From Centipeda periodontii DSM 2778 (GTDB lineage: Bacteria > Bacillota > Negativicutes > Selenomonadales > Selenomonadaceae), in the NCBI RefSeq assembly GCF_000213975.1, contig NZ_GL892076.1, forward strand, positions 48,914-101,682: a stretch of 52,769 bases of DNA. The letters are read 5' to 3'. The position numbers and the translations under genes are program-made. Of this stretch, positions 17,741 to 26,785 are shown in pieces. Below the pieces are notes generated by a model. The model was given only the letters and a program-made list of their open reading frames with translations, searched no databases and had not been told where the DNA came from. How positions within the stretch are numbered: position 1 is the first letter of the stretch; every line of letters begins with the position of its first letter.

Positions 17741-18949
17741 TCATATTACCTGTACCACACGACTCATTGTCCGAATGAGATCGACGCCGTCCCAGACGAG
17801 TGCGAAGTCCATCGTACGCCCCAAGGGCACAATGCGATCCACGCCGGCAGGACGCATGGCAAGAATCTCCTGCAAAAGCGCGTCCCTCTGTACGCCGTAA
17901 TACGAAAGCGTCTGGCACGAAATGCCGCACAGCGGTCGTATCTCTGCAAGTTTCTGCGCCCGATATTCGATAAAGAAGCCACTTCCCGCCCTGTATGCGG
18001 TCATCTCCTCCGTCAGTTTCGCTACACGAACGCGCGTGATCAGATTGTCCTCCGCAGGAACTTGCCGCACCTCAAAGCACGCACCAAGCCGATAGAGCTG
18101 CGTCAGCTTGTCCACCGCCTGAACCGCCTGCATTGTGTAGCGATCCTTCACAAGCGCATGTAGAGTGCGCCAAAACAGCTCCTGTGCCGCCTTGACCTTC
18201 TCTGCTGCGCCGAGCCATACGACAAAGTGGGGCGCGGTACAGGCGTTTTGATCGCTGAGATAGGTATCGTTGTAAAAGTCCTGTGCAATGCGCGCCTTGT
18301 CCGCTGCCGCAAGATAGGCATCGGCGTCAAGGACGGCGAGCGAGTGTCGGTCGGCAAACGTGATTTCATTCGCGCGCGGAGCAAGGGGCGCGCGGCGTAT
18401 CGCTTCAATCGTCGCATCGCCGCCCCAGATCACGCGTGTATTTGCCAGCCGTGAGTAGTGCTCCGTTACGTCCTGCACGTGTCCGTAGCGGACAAAGAGG
18501 AAGTACGGAAAGAGCGCGGGAAACTCCGCAAGCGTCTGTGCGAAAATTCGACAGAGAACATCGACCTGTGGAAAGTCCTTCGACGGCAAACGCACGACGC
18601 TTGCATTTCCCGCGAGGAATGCCGCAAGGCACGAGTATGCAAAGTTCACAGCCACATTCGAGGGTGCGATGTGAAAGACAATACCGCGCCCAATCCTGTT
18701 TTTCTCCGCCTCATAGACGCGGTACATTTGCCGCAGCGCAGCGGGACGGCACCAGAATCCGAGCGTCATGACATCAGGAAATGCCTTCGCCTCTGCGTCC
18801 TTGAGAATTCTTGCCGAGAGCGCGGAGAGGAACGCACACGCCTCCTCCGAAAAGACGAGAAGCGGGCACACCCGCTCCATCTGTACCTCGATTTCCGCAC
18901 TGCCGAGCGCATAGGTCACGCTGTCAAAATGCTGCCGCATAGGTATCAC
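17741..18949 (-). CDS. LuxC-like acyl-CoA/acyl-thioester reductase
   Basis: A 402-residue member of the LuxC branch of the aldehyde dehydrogenase superfamily, which reduces an activated acyl group to an aldehyde with NADPH. FHIAPSNVAVNFAYSCL is the nucleotide-binding region and the likely catalytic cysteine is C237 in SDQNACTAPH. The first codon is GTG at 18949 behind GAGGGGG (an ATG at 18940 is the alternative) and overlaps the LuxE-like gene by 26 bp, suggesting translational coupling. No luxA/luxB is near, so light emission is not the function; the aldehyde is probably an intermediate for the glycan. Confidence 0.85.
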   Translation of the reverse strand: MIPMRQHFDSVTYALGSAEIEVQMERVCPLLVFSEEACAFLSALSARILKDAEAKAFPDVMTLGFWCRPAALRQMYRVYEAEKNRIGRGIVFHIAPSNVAVNFAYSCLAAFLAGNASVVRLPSKDFPQVDVLCRIFAQTLAEFPALFPYFLFVRYGHVQDVTEHYSRLANTRVIWGGDATIEAIRRAPLAPRANEITFADRHSLAVLDADAYLAAADKARIAQDFYNDTYLSDQNACTAPHFVVWLGAAEKVKAAQELFWRTLHALVKDRYTMQAVQAVDKLTQLYRLGACFEVRQVPAEDNLITRVRVAKLTEEMTAYRAGSGFFIEYRAQKLAEIRPLCGISCQTLSYYGVQRDALLQEILAMRPAGVDRIVPLGRTMDFALVWDGVDLIRTMSRVVQVI

Positions 18950-20003
18950 TGCACCCCCTCAGCTCCGCCTGCTTCAGCCTGCCGAGCACCTTGAAATACT
19001 TGCCCCTGCGCCCGCACGGGCAGTCGTCCTCTCCGAGCAGCACACCCTCATCCTCCGTCAGGAGGACATGACCCGGGTACGACTTCGGCAGGAGCGAGAC
19101 GACCTCAAGGATGCCGCGCTCACCGAAAGCCGCCGCCGAAAAATCGAATGGACGACGGACAATGACATCGGCGTACGTACTCGCATGGAGGTGACCCTCT
19201 GCGCACTCAAGATAAATGCAGCCCGTCTGCTCGACCATGCCGTAGTAGTCCGCAACATCAATATTGCCACAGACCTCGCACAGTGCCGCGCGAAACGCCG
19301 CAGGCGTAACCGCGTCGACGGCGAGCTTCTTCCAGCCGCCGCCGTGAATCAATACGGCGTTCGAGAGGTCAAGCCGCTCGCCCGCCGCCCGCAGAGCATG
19401 ATAGAAATACTGCCACACCATAAATGTGAAGCCAAAGAGCAGGATGCGCTCGCCCGCATGCTCCGCGAGAAATGCGCGAATATCATCGAGCTGCAGCTCC
19501 ATCGCGTCATTCAGCGCGTAGAGCTTCTTTCGTCCGAAGATCGAAAAACCGAGGATACCCGCACCGCGTGCCGAGAACATCGCACGGTTCTTGACCACCG
19601 AAGGGCAGTCAATGATAAGCATCGGCATACGGCTTTTTCCCGTCCACTCGGAAACGATACGCACAAGCGTTTTCTGCTGGTTGGTCGCCGTCCTGCGGTC
19701 AAGGAAAATCCGCGATACCTGCTGTCCCGTCGTCCCCGACGAGGTCATCGTCTTGAATACATCCTCCTCTGCCACACTCCGCAGCTCCATCTCCTTAAAA
19801 AGGCGCACGGGCAGAAAGGGAATATCCTCCACCGAATGAACGTCCGCAGCAGAAAAGCCAATCGTCTCCATCATGCGCGCATAGGGCGCGCAGTGCGCTC
19901 TGTGATGCTCCGTCAGCTGCAACAGTCCCGCGCGCAGGAGTTCCTGCTTTTCCTCATGCGCGATGTCAAACGGCGGCAGGGCGAGCACGTCCTCATACGT
20001 CAT
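18924..20003 (-). CDS. LuxE-like acyl-protein synthetase
   Basis: 359 residues counted from the ATG at 20003. LuxE/PaaK-type adenylating enzymes activate a carboxylic acid with ATP and pass it to a cysteine or to LuxC. Visible marks: MTSSGTTGQQVSRIFLDR (phosphate loop), LIHGGGWKKLAVD, and YGMVEQTGCIYLECAEGH, with a C-terminal CPCGRRGKYFKVLGRL. The CPCGRRG element is typical of LuxE/PaaK ends. It overlaps the preceding ligase by 11 bp and the LuxC-like gene by 26 bp, which argues for a working LuxE-LuxC reductase pair. Confidence 0.85.
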   Translation of the reverse strand: MTYEDVLALPPFDIAHEEKQELLRAGLLQLTEHHRAHCAPYARMMETIGFSAADVHSVEDIPFLPVRLFKEMELRSVAEEDVFKTMTSSGTTGQQVSRIFLDRRTATNQQKTLVRIVSEWTGKSRMPMLIIDCPSVVKNRAMFSARGAGILGFSIFGRKKLYALNDAMELQLDDIRAFLAEHAGERILLFGFTFMVWQYFYHALRAAGERLDLSNAVLIHGGGWKKLAVDAVTPAAFRAALCEVCGNIDVADYYGMVEQTGCIYLECAEGHLHASTYADVIVRRPFDFSAAAFGERGILEVVSLLPKSYPGHVLLTEDEGVLLGEDDCPCGRRGKYFKVLGRLKQAELRGCSDTYAAAF

Positions 20004-21414
20004 AATACTGCTCCAAATCCCGATAGACCGTCTTGCCCGAAGCATTCTTCGGGATCTCCGCGATATACTTCGCCGTGAGCGCCGTATGGTGCAGCCCCAG
20101 CTTCGCGCTCAAAAACGGCACGATCTCGGGGACAAGTGACTCCTGCGTCACAAAAATGTAGAGGTTGTCATCAATGCCCGCGCATGCGACCTCGATTTCA
20201 CCGAAATGCTGGCGCAGGATGTGCTCGACCTCCTGCAAATTCGTACGCTTCCCAAACATCTTCAAAAAGCGTCGCTTGCGCCCGACAACGGTATAAAAAC
20301 CATCGTTGTCACGCTGTGCGAGATCACCCGTCTCATAGCGCCCATGACGCTCATCGCCGCGCACAAGATCTGCACCGCTCATCGCATAGCCAAGCGTGAC
20401 ATTCGCGCCGTAGTAGACCAGCTCACCGACCGTATCCGTGTCTGTGATTTCCTTTCCCGCCTCATCGATGAGCTCAAACCTGCCGCCCGGGATCGCGACG
20501 CCCATCGCCCCGACTTTTTCAAGTGCATACTGCGGCGGCAGATAGCCCATGCGTGCCGTTGCTTCTGCCGCGCCATACATCACAATGAATTCCTTGCCCG
20601 TCTGTGCGGCATAGTCCGCGAACGCCGCATGAAGCTCCGGATCGAGCTTGCCGCCCGCCTGCGTCAGTGTATGCAGCGCAGGGAGATCCATGCGGAAAAA
20701 GCGCAACCGTTTCAGCATCGCGTAGGTGTAGGGAACGCCCGAAAAAGTCGTTACCTCTTTCTCCCTCATGAGCTGCCAAAAACTGCGGTCAAAGAGCGTC
20801 TTCTCCGTCACAACGACCGACGCCCCGACCGCAAGGTGCGTATTCAGAATCGAAAGCCCATAGACATAGTGCAGGGGCAGATTCGTCACGGCACGCTCCG
20901 TTTCGTCCAAATGCAGATATGCTGCAATGGACGCCGTATTGGCACGCAGATTCTCATAGCTCTGCCGCACGAGCTTCGGACTGCCCGTAGAGCCCGATGT
21001 CGTCATAAGAAGTGCAAGATCGTCATGCAGGGGAAAGGGGCTTTTCTCCTCCAAATCGAGCAGTACATACGCATCGTGCCGCAGAACCTCACGGCTCGGT
21101 TGAAACTCTTCCGCACGTTCCGCCGGAACCCACGCATAGCAGGGACGGTACGCCGCACGGAGCGCGGTGAGCAGCCCCGCATCGAGTGCGGCGTCGATCA
21201 TCACGGGCACAATTCCGTTCTGCACGAAACCGACATAGCCCGCAATCGCGGCGGGCGAATTGCGGGCTAAAAGAAAGACCAAGGAACCTGGCGCGACACA
21301 CGCAGAAATCCGCTCCGCCTCTTCCCCAAGCTCCTGATAGGTCACCGTGCGCACCTCAGATAGGAGTGCCGTATGATTTGCAAATGCAGAGAAATCCCAC
21401 AGCTTGTTTGTCAT
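19993..21414 (-). CDS. AMP-dependent acyl-acid/acyl-CoA (ACP) ligase
   Basis: An ANL-superfamily adenylating enzyme of about 473 residues. LLMTTSGSTGSPKLVRQS is the P-loop (A3), YGAAEATARMGYLPP the A5 region, YETGDLA the A7 motif, and PKNASGKT near the end supplies the catalytic Lys. It may load an acyl group on one of the two ACPs of this operon or make a CoA ester. The ATG at 21414 has AAGGTG 6 nt upstream; a GTG at 21435 that overlaps the transketolase stop is possible. The short length (under 500) fits acyl-ACP or D-alanine-ligase-like members. Confidence 0.82.
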   Translation of the reverse strand: MTNKLWDFSAFANHTALLSEVRTVTYQELGEEAERISACVAPGSLVFLLARNSPAAIAGYVGFVQNGIVPVMIDAALDAGLLTALRAAYRPCYAWVPAERAEEFQPSREVLRHDAYVLLDLEEKSPFPLHDDLALLMTTSGSTGSPKLVRQSYENLRANTASIAAYLHLDETERAVTNLPLHYVYGLSILNTHLAVGASVVVTEKTLFDRSFWQLMREKEVTTFSGVPYTYAMLKRLRFFRMDLPALHTLTQAGGKLDPELHAAFADYAAQTGKEFIVMYGAAEATARMGYLPPQYALEKVGAMGVAIPGGRFELIDEAGKEITDTDTVGELVYYGANVTLGYAMSGADLVRGDERHGRYETGDLAQRDNDGFYTVVGRKRRFLKMFGKRTNLQEVEHILRQHFGEIEVACAGIDDNLYIFVTQESLVPEIVPFLSAKLGLHHTALTAKYIAEIPKNASGKTVYRDLEQYYDV

Positions 21415-21431
21415 TTCCCTCACCTTGCTGT

Positions 21432-22406
21432 TCACGCCGTTTCATCGATTGCTGTACGAATCCGTGTGGCAATCTGCTCTGCCGTCAGGCCGCATGCCTT
21501 CAGCATATAGTCATACGATCCCGTATGCGGGAACTCGTCCGCTATGCCAATCAGAAGATGCGGCGGGCGCTTTGCCTTCGGCGCAAGGTACTCCGCGACT
21601 GCGCCGCCAAGACCGCCGCAGACGGTATGTTCCTCAACCGTCACAAGTAGACGATGCGATAAAAGTCCATCAAGACAATTTGTATCGAGCGGCTTGATCG
21701 TGTGCATATCGACAACCTGCACACTGAGTCCCGATTCTCCGAGCATCTCCGCCGCAGCAAGAGCAGTATGAACCATCGTCCCCACCGCAACAATGGCGAC
21801 ATCTGCGCCCTCGCGCAGTGTGATCGCCTTTCCAATGACGAAATCGTATTCCTCGGAATAGACAACAGGGTTGCCGGGCCCCCCTGTCAATCGCAGGTAA
21901 ACAGGACCTTTGTGATGCGTAATTTCCTCGACCGTCTTTACAATCGAGCCGCAGTCCGCCGGCGAAACAACCGTGATATTGGGAATAGCGCGCATGACAG
22001 CGACATCCTCGATGCCGAAATGCGAATTGCCGAGTTGTGCCATAATAAGCCCACTCCCAAGACCGACCGTCTTGACATTGAGCTGCATATAGCCCATGTT
22101 CATGCGCACTTGTTCCGCTGCGCGCATCGTGATAAAGGGGGCGAACGACGTTGCAAAGATCGGGGTGCCGTCCTTCGCCATCCCACCTGCGACGCCGACC
22201 ATATTTTGTTCCGCAATCCCCATATTGATACAACGTTCCGGAAAGATTTCCTGAAAACGACCAAGACCGGAAGAGCGAACGAGATCTCCCGACATGGCAT
22301 AAAAATCCATACCACGCTCCGCCATATCGAAGAGTGCCATACCAAAGACAGCGCGCGAGCCGAGCTTCGACCAAAGACGCGCCTTGCTTTTTGTGAGTTC
22401 CATCAC
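21432..22406 (-). CDS. Transketolase-like, C-terminal half (pyrimidine-binding and C domain)
   Basis: 324 residues covering the Pyr domain and C-terminal domain of transketolase/DXS-like enzymes. INMGIAEQNMVGVAGGMA contains the Glu that activates thiamine diphosphate; SFAPFITMRAAEQVR and LGNSHFGIEDVAVMR follow. It begins in an ATGA overlap with the N-terminal half, so the two halves should form one active heteromer. Split transketolases occur in archaea and in secondary-metabolite or branched-sugar loci. Here the likely job is transfer of a two-carbon ketol unit within the glycan pathway rather than housekeeping pentose metabolism. Confidence 0.85.
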   Translation of the reverse strand: MMELTKSKARLWSKLGSRAVFGMALFDMAERGMDFYAMSGDLVRSSGLGRFQEIFPERCINMGIAEQNMVGVAGGMAKDGTPIFATSFAPFITMRAAEQVRMNMGYMQLNVKTVGLGSGLIMAQLGNSHFGIEDVAVMRAIPNITVVSPADCGSIVKTVEEITHHKGPVYLRLTGGPGNPVVYSEEYDFVIGKAITLREGADVAIVAVGTMVHTALAAAEMLGESGLSVQVVDMHTIKPLDTNCLDGLLSHRLLVTVEEHTVCGGLGGAVAEYLAPKAKRPPHLLIGIADEFPHTGSYDYMLKACGLTAEQIATRIRTAIDETA

Positions 22407-23221
22407 ACTTCCTCCAACTCCGGAATCGCCCTTTGATACTGCTCCTCCGTCAAGCGGTTATGATGCCAGTCGTTGTCATTCTCCATGAAGCTGACTCCCT
22501 TGCCCTTGACCGTATGGGCTACAACCGCACGCGGTTTCTCGGCTTCTCTTGTCCGTTGGAACGCCTCCATCAGTGCCGAGGCATCGTGCCCGTCCACCTC
22601 GATTGTCTCAAAGCCGACGTCTTGCAGCATCTCAGCATAGCGATCCGACATGTCAAGGATCGCCTCACTCTTCCCGTCGCTCTGCATGTGATTATTGTCA
22701 AGAATGAGGGTGAAATTGTCAAGACCGAACTGCACCGCGCTCATCGCAGCCTCCCACACCGATCCCTCGTTGCTCTCACCATTGCCGCAGAGCACGAATG
22801 TCTGATACGCATAGCCCTTCTTCTTCGCAGCAAGTGCCAATCCGACGCCCATCGAGATCCCCTGTCCGAGGCTTCCGCTCGACGATTCGATGCCAAGCGA
22901 CGCATTCATGACGGGGTGGGCGATGAGATCCGATCCATCCTGCTGAAATGTCGCAAGCTGCTCTTGCGTGATGATGCCGAACTCGGCAAGTGCAGTATAA
23001 AGCCCCAGCACACCGTGCCCTTTACTTAAAATAAACTTGTCCTGCGCCTCATAGGGAACAGCGTGCTGCGCCGTATTCATCACGGCACCGTACAGGACGG
23101 ACAAGATCTCCATCATCGAGAGACCGCCGCCAAGATGTGAACTGGTGCCGCAGCGATATGCCAAGTCCAATGCCATGCGCCTCATGTGTCTGGCATGGCA
23201 GCGAAGCTCCTCTGCCGTCAT
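22403..23221 (-). CDS. Transketolase-like, N-terminal half (PP domain)
   Basis: 272 residues with the diphosphate-binding domain of transketolase. GTSSHLGGGLSMMEILSVLY and FILSKGHGVLGLYTALAE are typical; the Mg/ThDP motif is CGNGESNEGSVWEAAMSA...LDNN (GDG-type with Asn). It overlaps the upstream SDR stop and the downstream C-terminal half by 4 nt each (ATGA junctions), so all three are coupled. Confidence 0.85.
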   Translation of the reverse strand: MTAEELRCHARHMRRMALDLAYRCGTSSHLGGGLSMMEILSVLYGAVMNTAQHAVPYEAQDKFILSKGHGVLGLYTALAEFGIITQEQLATFQQDGSDLIAHPVMNASLGIESSSGSLGQGISMGVGLALAAKKKGYAYQTFVLCGNGESNEGSVWEAAMSAVQFGLDNFTLILDNNHMQSDGKSEAILDMSDRYAEMLQDVGFETIEVDGHDASALMEAFQRTREAEKPRAVVAHTVKGKGVSFMENDNDWHHNRLTEEQYQRAIPELEEV

Positions 23222-23973
23222 CGTCTCATCCCTCCATCTACGCGAAGAATCTGCCCTGTCATATAGCTCGCCATATCCGATGCAAGAAATACAGCAACGG
23301 AGGCAATCTCCTGCGGCTCTGCAAGACGATGGAGGAGCGTCGCCGCCTCCATGCGGCTGCGCAGCCCCTCCTCCATCGCGGCGAGCATATCCGTCCGCGT
23401 CGGTCCCGGCGCGATACCATTGACACGAATGCCGTATGCGCCAAGCTCCGAGGCAAGTTTTCGTGTTGCACCGACGAGTGCCGCCTTACTCGCAACATAC
23501 TCCATCTGCGCCGGTTCACCATCAAGTGCGGCAATCGAGCAAATATTGACAATCGCCCCTGCCTTTTGACGAACCATGAGTTTTGCGACGCGCTGCGTCA
23601 GCTGCATGGCAGCAAAGAAATTGACGGCAAAAACACGCTGCATCTCCGCCGGATCTGCCATCAGAAAAAGACGGTTCTCCGGTATAACGCCCGCATTATT
23701 GACGAGAATATCGACAGGCTTCTTTCCTATGCGAATCTGCTGCGCTCCCGCCTTGATGCCGTCCTCATCTGCAAGGTCGAAAATCACCGGCTCAATCCAT
23801 ACACCGTGCTCCTGCGTCAGTCGCGCGCACATTTCCAAAAAACACGGCTCTTCGCGGCGCGCACACGCCCATACATTTGCGCCCTGTGCAGCAAATTCCG
23901 CGAGAATGGCGGCTCCGATTCCGCGGTTCGCGCCTGTGACAACCGCATTCTTTCCCGTCAGTAAAGACGCCAT
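23218..23973 (-). CDS. Short-chain dehydrogenase/reductase, FabG-like (cassette 2)
   Basis: 251 residues from the ATG at 23973 (AAGGG upstream). It has the SDR signature TGANRGIG at the N-terminus, NNAG in the middle, a Ser in ICSIAAL and the active pair in YVASKAAL. The end, MTGQILRVDGGMRR, is FabG-like. It probably reduces a 3-ketoacyl-ACP made by the neighbouring KASIII, or the keto group of a sugar. It starts 4 bp after the ACP stop. Confidence 0.85.
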   Translation of the reverse strand: MASLLTGKNAVVTGANRGIGAAILAEFAAQGANVWACARREEPCFLEMCARLTQEHGVWIEPVIFDLADEDGIKAGAQQIRIGKKPVDILVNNAGVIPENRLFLMADPAEMQRVFAVNFFAAMQLTQRVAKLMVRQKAGAIVNICSIAALDGEPAQMEYVASKAALVGATRKLASELGAYGIRVNGIAPGPTRTDMLAAMEEGLRSRMEAATLLHRLAEPQEIASVAVFLASDMASYMTGQILRVDGGMRR

Positions 23974-23977
23974 TGCA

Positions 23978-24229
23978 TCAGCCCTTTTCAATACCCGCAT
24001 CATATTTCCCGTTCAGGATCTCGATGCCCTTCGCAAACGAATTAAAATCGATGATATCATCCGTCTCCATCTCAATATCAAATGCATCCTCAAGCTCTGC
24101 TACGAGTTCCATATGACCAACCGAATCCCACGCCTCAACGTCCTGATACTTCAAGGCTTCCAATATCCCTCTGTCACCAATCCCCATAACGGTCTGAAAT
24201 GCCTGTACATATTTTTCATATCCGTTCAC
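23978..24229 (-). CDS. Acyl carrier protein (cassette 2)
   Basis: An acidic 83-residue ACP. The 4'-phosphopantetheine Ser is S36 in WDSVGHMEL. Helix-rich flanks and AELEDAFDIEMETDDI match ACP helices II-III. It overlaps the hotdog protein stop by 4 nt (ATGA). It likely carries the acyl chain built and modified by this operon, separate from the housekeeping FAS ACP. Confidence 0.88.
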   Translation of the reverse strand: MNGYEKYVQAFQTVMGIGDRGILEALKYQDVEAWDSVGHMELVAELEDAFDIEMETDDIIDFNSFAKGIEILNGKYDAGIEKG

Positions 24230-24681
24230 TTCATATCCTCCATATCCTCCAAGATAGCTAGTGTAAAATCAATCTTACAGACGATCTTATCCTTTACCGT
24301 TATTTCCCCGTGACCACTGCCAACACCATGTTTCCAGCGTTTCAGCTCCGCTTTGATGCGGAGCGTATCTCCGGGGTGGGCAAAGCCCAGATACATCAAA
24401 TTGTTTGCACGAACCAAGTACGATGTCTTTTCTTTGTTGCCCGGCAGCGTGTGAACCGCCAGTGCAGCAGTCTGAAAAATTGCCTCCATCTCAAGTGTCC
24501 CCGGCATGACAGGATTACCTGGGAAATGACATTGAAAAAACCACTCGTTATTCGTCAGATTCTTGACCGCAACTGCCGATCGTCCGGGAATGACACATTC
24601 GGCATAATCAATCATGAGTAAAGGGTACTCAACGCACGAGTACTCCTTAACTCCATTATAGTCCAATGAAAGTTCCATCAT
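24226..24681 (-). CDS. FabZ/FabA-like hotdog-fold dehydratase
   Basis: 151 residues from the ATG at 24681, behind GAGGA. The motif CHFPGNPVMPGTLEMEAIFQ carries the catalytic His and Glu of (3R)-hydroxyacyl-ACP dehydratases; KTSYLVRANNLMYLGFAHPGD is the second strand-turn. A longer open frame to 24819 would overlap the KASIII gene and has no ribosome site. It sits between KASIII and ACP, fitting a dehydration step. Substrate chain length is unknown. Confidence 0.83.
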   Translation of the reverse strand: MMELSLDYNGVKEYSCVEYPLLMIDYAECVIPGRSAVAVKNLTNNEWFFQCHFPGNPVMPGTLEMEAIFQTAALAVHTLPGNKEKTSYLVRANNLMYLGFAHPGDTLRIKAELKRWKHGVGSGHGEITVKDKIVCKIDFTLAILEDMEDMK

Positions 24682-24703
24682 GCCATCTTCCTCAAAATAA
24701 GTT

Positions 24704-25759
24704 TCATACCTCGATGAACGAAAACACCCGTGTCTTGCTGAAGTCAATGCCGACAGCGGCGCACGAGAGTCCCGCCCCAAACCCGCAAAGCACACAGCGT
24801 TTCCATTGTGACGCATCATGTGTCAGACTATGCTGAATCAGCGCCATTGGAATGGAGTCCGGACCCAAATTCCCCATGTGCTTGACGAATAGAGGAACCC
24901 TCTCTGCCGGCAATTTCAGATGCCGGATCAAACTCTTGACAATGAATGCATTGGCCTGATGAAATCCAAATACATCGACATCTTCTTTCGCCCAACTGCA
25001 GCGATCCAGAACCTCCTGTACACTTGGGCGAACCTCCGTCATAGCAAAGCGCATGACCTCCATGCCGTCCATGTAGAAATTTTCATCCGTACGGATATTG
25101 CCGTTTTCGTCCTCTTTTTCAACATCTGTAACGCCCGCCTCACGCGGTCGCCGATTCGCACCAACGAAGATGCCGAGCTTGTCTGCACGTGAGCCATCGT
25201 GATAAAAGGAAAACTCCGTTGAAAAACATGGTACATCCGATGCTGAGATGAGTACCGCCGCCCCAGAATCTCCCGCCACCATGCGTCCCGCCCGATCCTT
25301 CGGATGAATGGCGCGCGATGCCGCCAAATCCCCCATACAGAGGAGGACATTCTGGCAAAGCCCGTTTTGAATTAGCATAAAGGCTTCCAACAGACCATAC
25401 ACAAAGCCCGAACATACATGATTAATATCCATCGCAACGCATTTTGTCGTCAGCCCCAACCGTGCCTGAATAACACCTGCAGTACATGGTTGAATATAGT
25501 CGGGATAGCCCGAGACGAACAAAATCCCGTTGATCTCCGATGCATCAAACTTCAGCCTTTGAAAGAGATGTTTTGCCGCTTCAACGGCATAATCCGTAAC
25601 AGTCTTATCGGACGGTGCATAGCATACATCCTCTATTTCAGTCAGCTTTATAGTACGCTCCAAAAACGCCTTGCCAAAGGGCAAGTCCCGAAGATGAACT
25701 CTTTCTTTGGGAAGCGCCACTGTCATCCCTGCCACATACGGAGTTGAAAAAACCGACAT
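24704..25759 (-). CDS. 3-oxoacyl-ACP synthase III-like (cassette 2)
   Basis: 351 residues from the ATG at 25759, behind GGAGGT. It is a KASIII/FabH-like condensing enzyme: Cys in MDINHVCSGFVYG, His in FGFHQANAFIV, Asn in MGNLGPDSIP. The usual GNTSAAS stretch is changed to GNLGPDS, hinting at a different substrate pocket. It may join a short acyl-CoA to malonyl-ACP, or move an acyl group to another acceptor as some KASIII relatives do. It lies between an SDR and the hotdog gene. Confidence 0.85.
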   Translation of the reverse strand: MSVFSTPYVAGMTVALPKERVHLRDLPFGKAFLERTIKLTEIEDVCYAPSDKTVTDYAVEAAKHLFQRLKFDASEINGILFVSGYPDYIQPCTAGVIQARLGLTTKCVAMDINHVCSGFVYGLLEAFMLIQNGLCQNVLLCMGDLAASRAIHPKDRAGRMVAGDSGAAVLISASDVPCFSTEFSFYHDGSRADKLGIFVGANRRPREAGVTDVEKEDENGNIRTDENFYMDGMEVMRFAMTEVRPSVQEVLDRCSWAKEDVDVFGFHQANAFIVKSLIRHLKLPAERVPLFVKHMGNLGPDSIPMALIQHSLTHDASQWKRCVLCGFGAGLSCAAVGIDFSKTRVFSFIEV

Positions 25760-25771
25760 CTCGACCTCCAA

Positions 25772-26536
25772 TCAGTTCCATGGTCCGCAAAGATATCCGC
25801 CATCAAGCACAAAATTTTGTCCTGTGATCCACTCGGCTCGATTGCTTAGAAGGAACAATGCCATTCCCGAGACTTGATTTGCTTCACCGATACCTAGCAA
25901 GTGATTTTGTATGACATTCGTAGGGATATTTGATGTGTTTTCATAGAGACGCGTCATTTCCGTGCGAACATACCCAGGACTAATCGAATTGAGTCTCTTC
26001 CCATCCCGCGCCAAATCATGTGCGAGAGTTTTCACACCTGCAATGACCGCAGCCTTTGCGGCCGCATACGCAAACATTCCCTTGCCCCCAATAACTCCTG
26101 CTACAGAAGAAAAGAGGACGAACGATGCTTTTTCATGTGAGAACTTTTTTTTGGTCATACTTTGTAAAGCACGAACCGCTCCCCAAAAGCTAGTTTCCAT
26201 AATACGATAAGCAAATGCTTCATCAAATCCACGAAGTGGCGTCGCACCAGATATGCCTGCTGTATAGACGGCTCCATGTATCTTCCCATATTCTTCTACG
26301 AAAGCTGTAGCCAACGCATTCCAATCGTCTGGTGTTGCAGACAAAACATCAAGCGTTCTTATTTGAATGTGCGACGACATCCCTGTCAGGTCTTCCAGTC
26401 GTTCCCTATTCCGCGCAACGGCCAAGACGTTCGCTCCGCTCTCTGCCAGTTCCTTGGTAATCTGTCTGCCAATACCGGATGAAGCTCCAACTACGACAAA
26501 ACTCTTATCACAAAAGTCGAACTGCACGTCCCCCAT
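25772..26536 (-). CDS. Short-chain dehydrogenase/reductase (cassette 1)
   Basis: 254 residues. GASSGIG at the N-terminus binds NAD(P)H; the catalytic Ser is in FSSVAGV and the Tyr/Lys pair in YAAAKAAV; the end is ITGQNFVLDGG. It follows ACP 1 by 3 bp and precedes KASIII 2 by 12 bp. It likely reduces the 3-keto group on ACP 1. By eye the codons here are more AT-rich than in the housekeeping genes of the window, as in the neighbouring genes up to 28.5 kb. Confidence 0.83.
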   Translation of the reverse strand: MGDVQFDFCDKSFVVVGASSGIGRQITKELAESGANVLAVARNRERLEDLTGMSSHIQIRTLDVLSATPDDWNALATAFVEEYGKIHGAVYTAGISGATPLRGFDEAFAYRIMETSFWGAVRALQSMTKKKFSHEKASFVLFSSVAGVIGGKGMFAYAAAKAAVIAGVKTLAHDLARDGKRLNSISPGYVRTEMTRLYENTSNIPTNVIQNHLLGIGEANQVSGMALFLLSNRAEWITGQNFVLDGGYLCGPWN

Positions 26537-26539
26537 GGC

Positions 26540-26758
26540 TTACTCCGAAAGAAGTTCATATAAATCTCGCACGGTCTGAGCCCCTTTTACTTGTGCAGGT
26601 GTTACTGTTTTACTCACCTTTGTCGCAGCGAACGCCATAAATGCAATATGACTAAGGGAATCCCATTCCGCCACATCAGAGAGACACGTTTCCATCACAA
26701 GCTCATCCTCCGTGTCCATCATATCAACCAACTCTGCCAAAAAAACTTGCTCTGTCAT
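26540..26758 (-). CDS. Acyl carrier protein (cassette 1)
   Basis: 72 residues, acidic, with the phosphopantetheine site at S34 in EWDSLSHIAF. It is shorter and rather different from the ACP at 24 kb, so the two cassettes probably use separate carriers. GGAGG precedes the ATG. Confidence 0.85.
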   Translation of the reverse strand: MTEQVFLAELVDMMDTEDELVMETCLSDVAEWDSLSHIAFMAFAATKVSKTVTPAQVKGAQTVRDLYELLSE

Positions 26759-26785
26759 GGTAATACCTCCAATAGATACTTGTTT

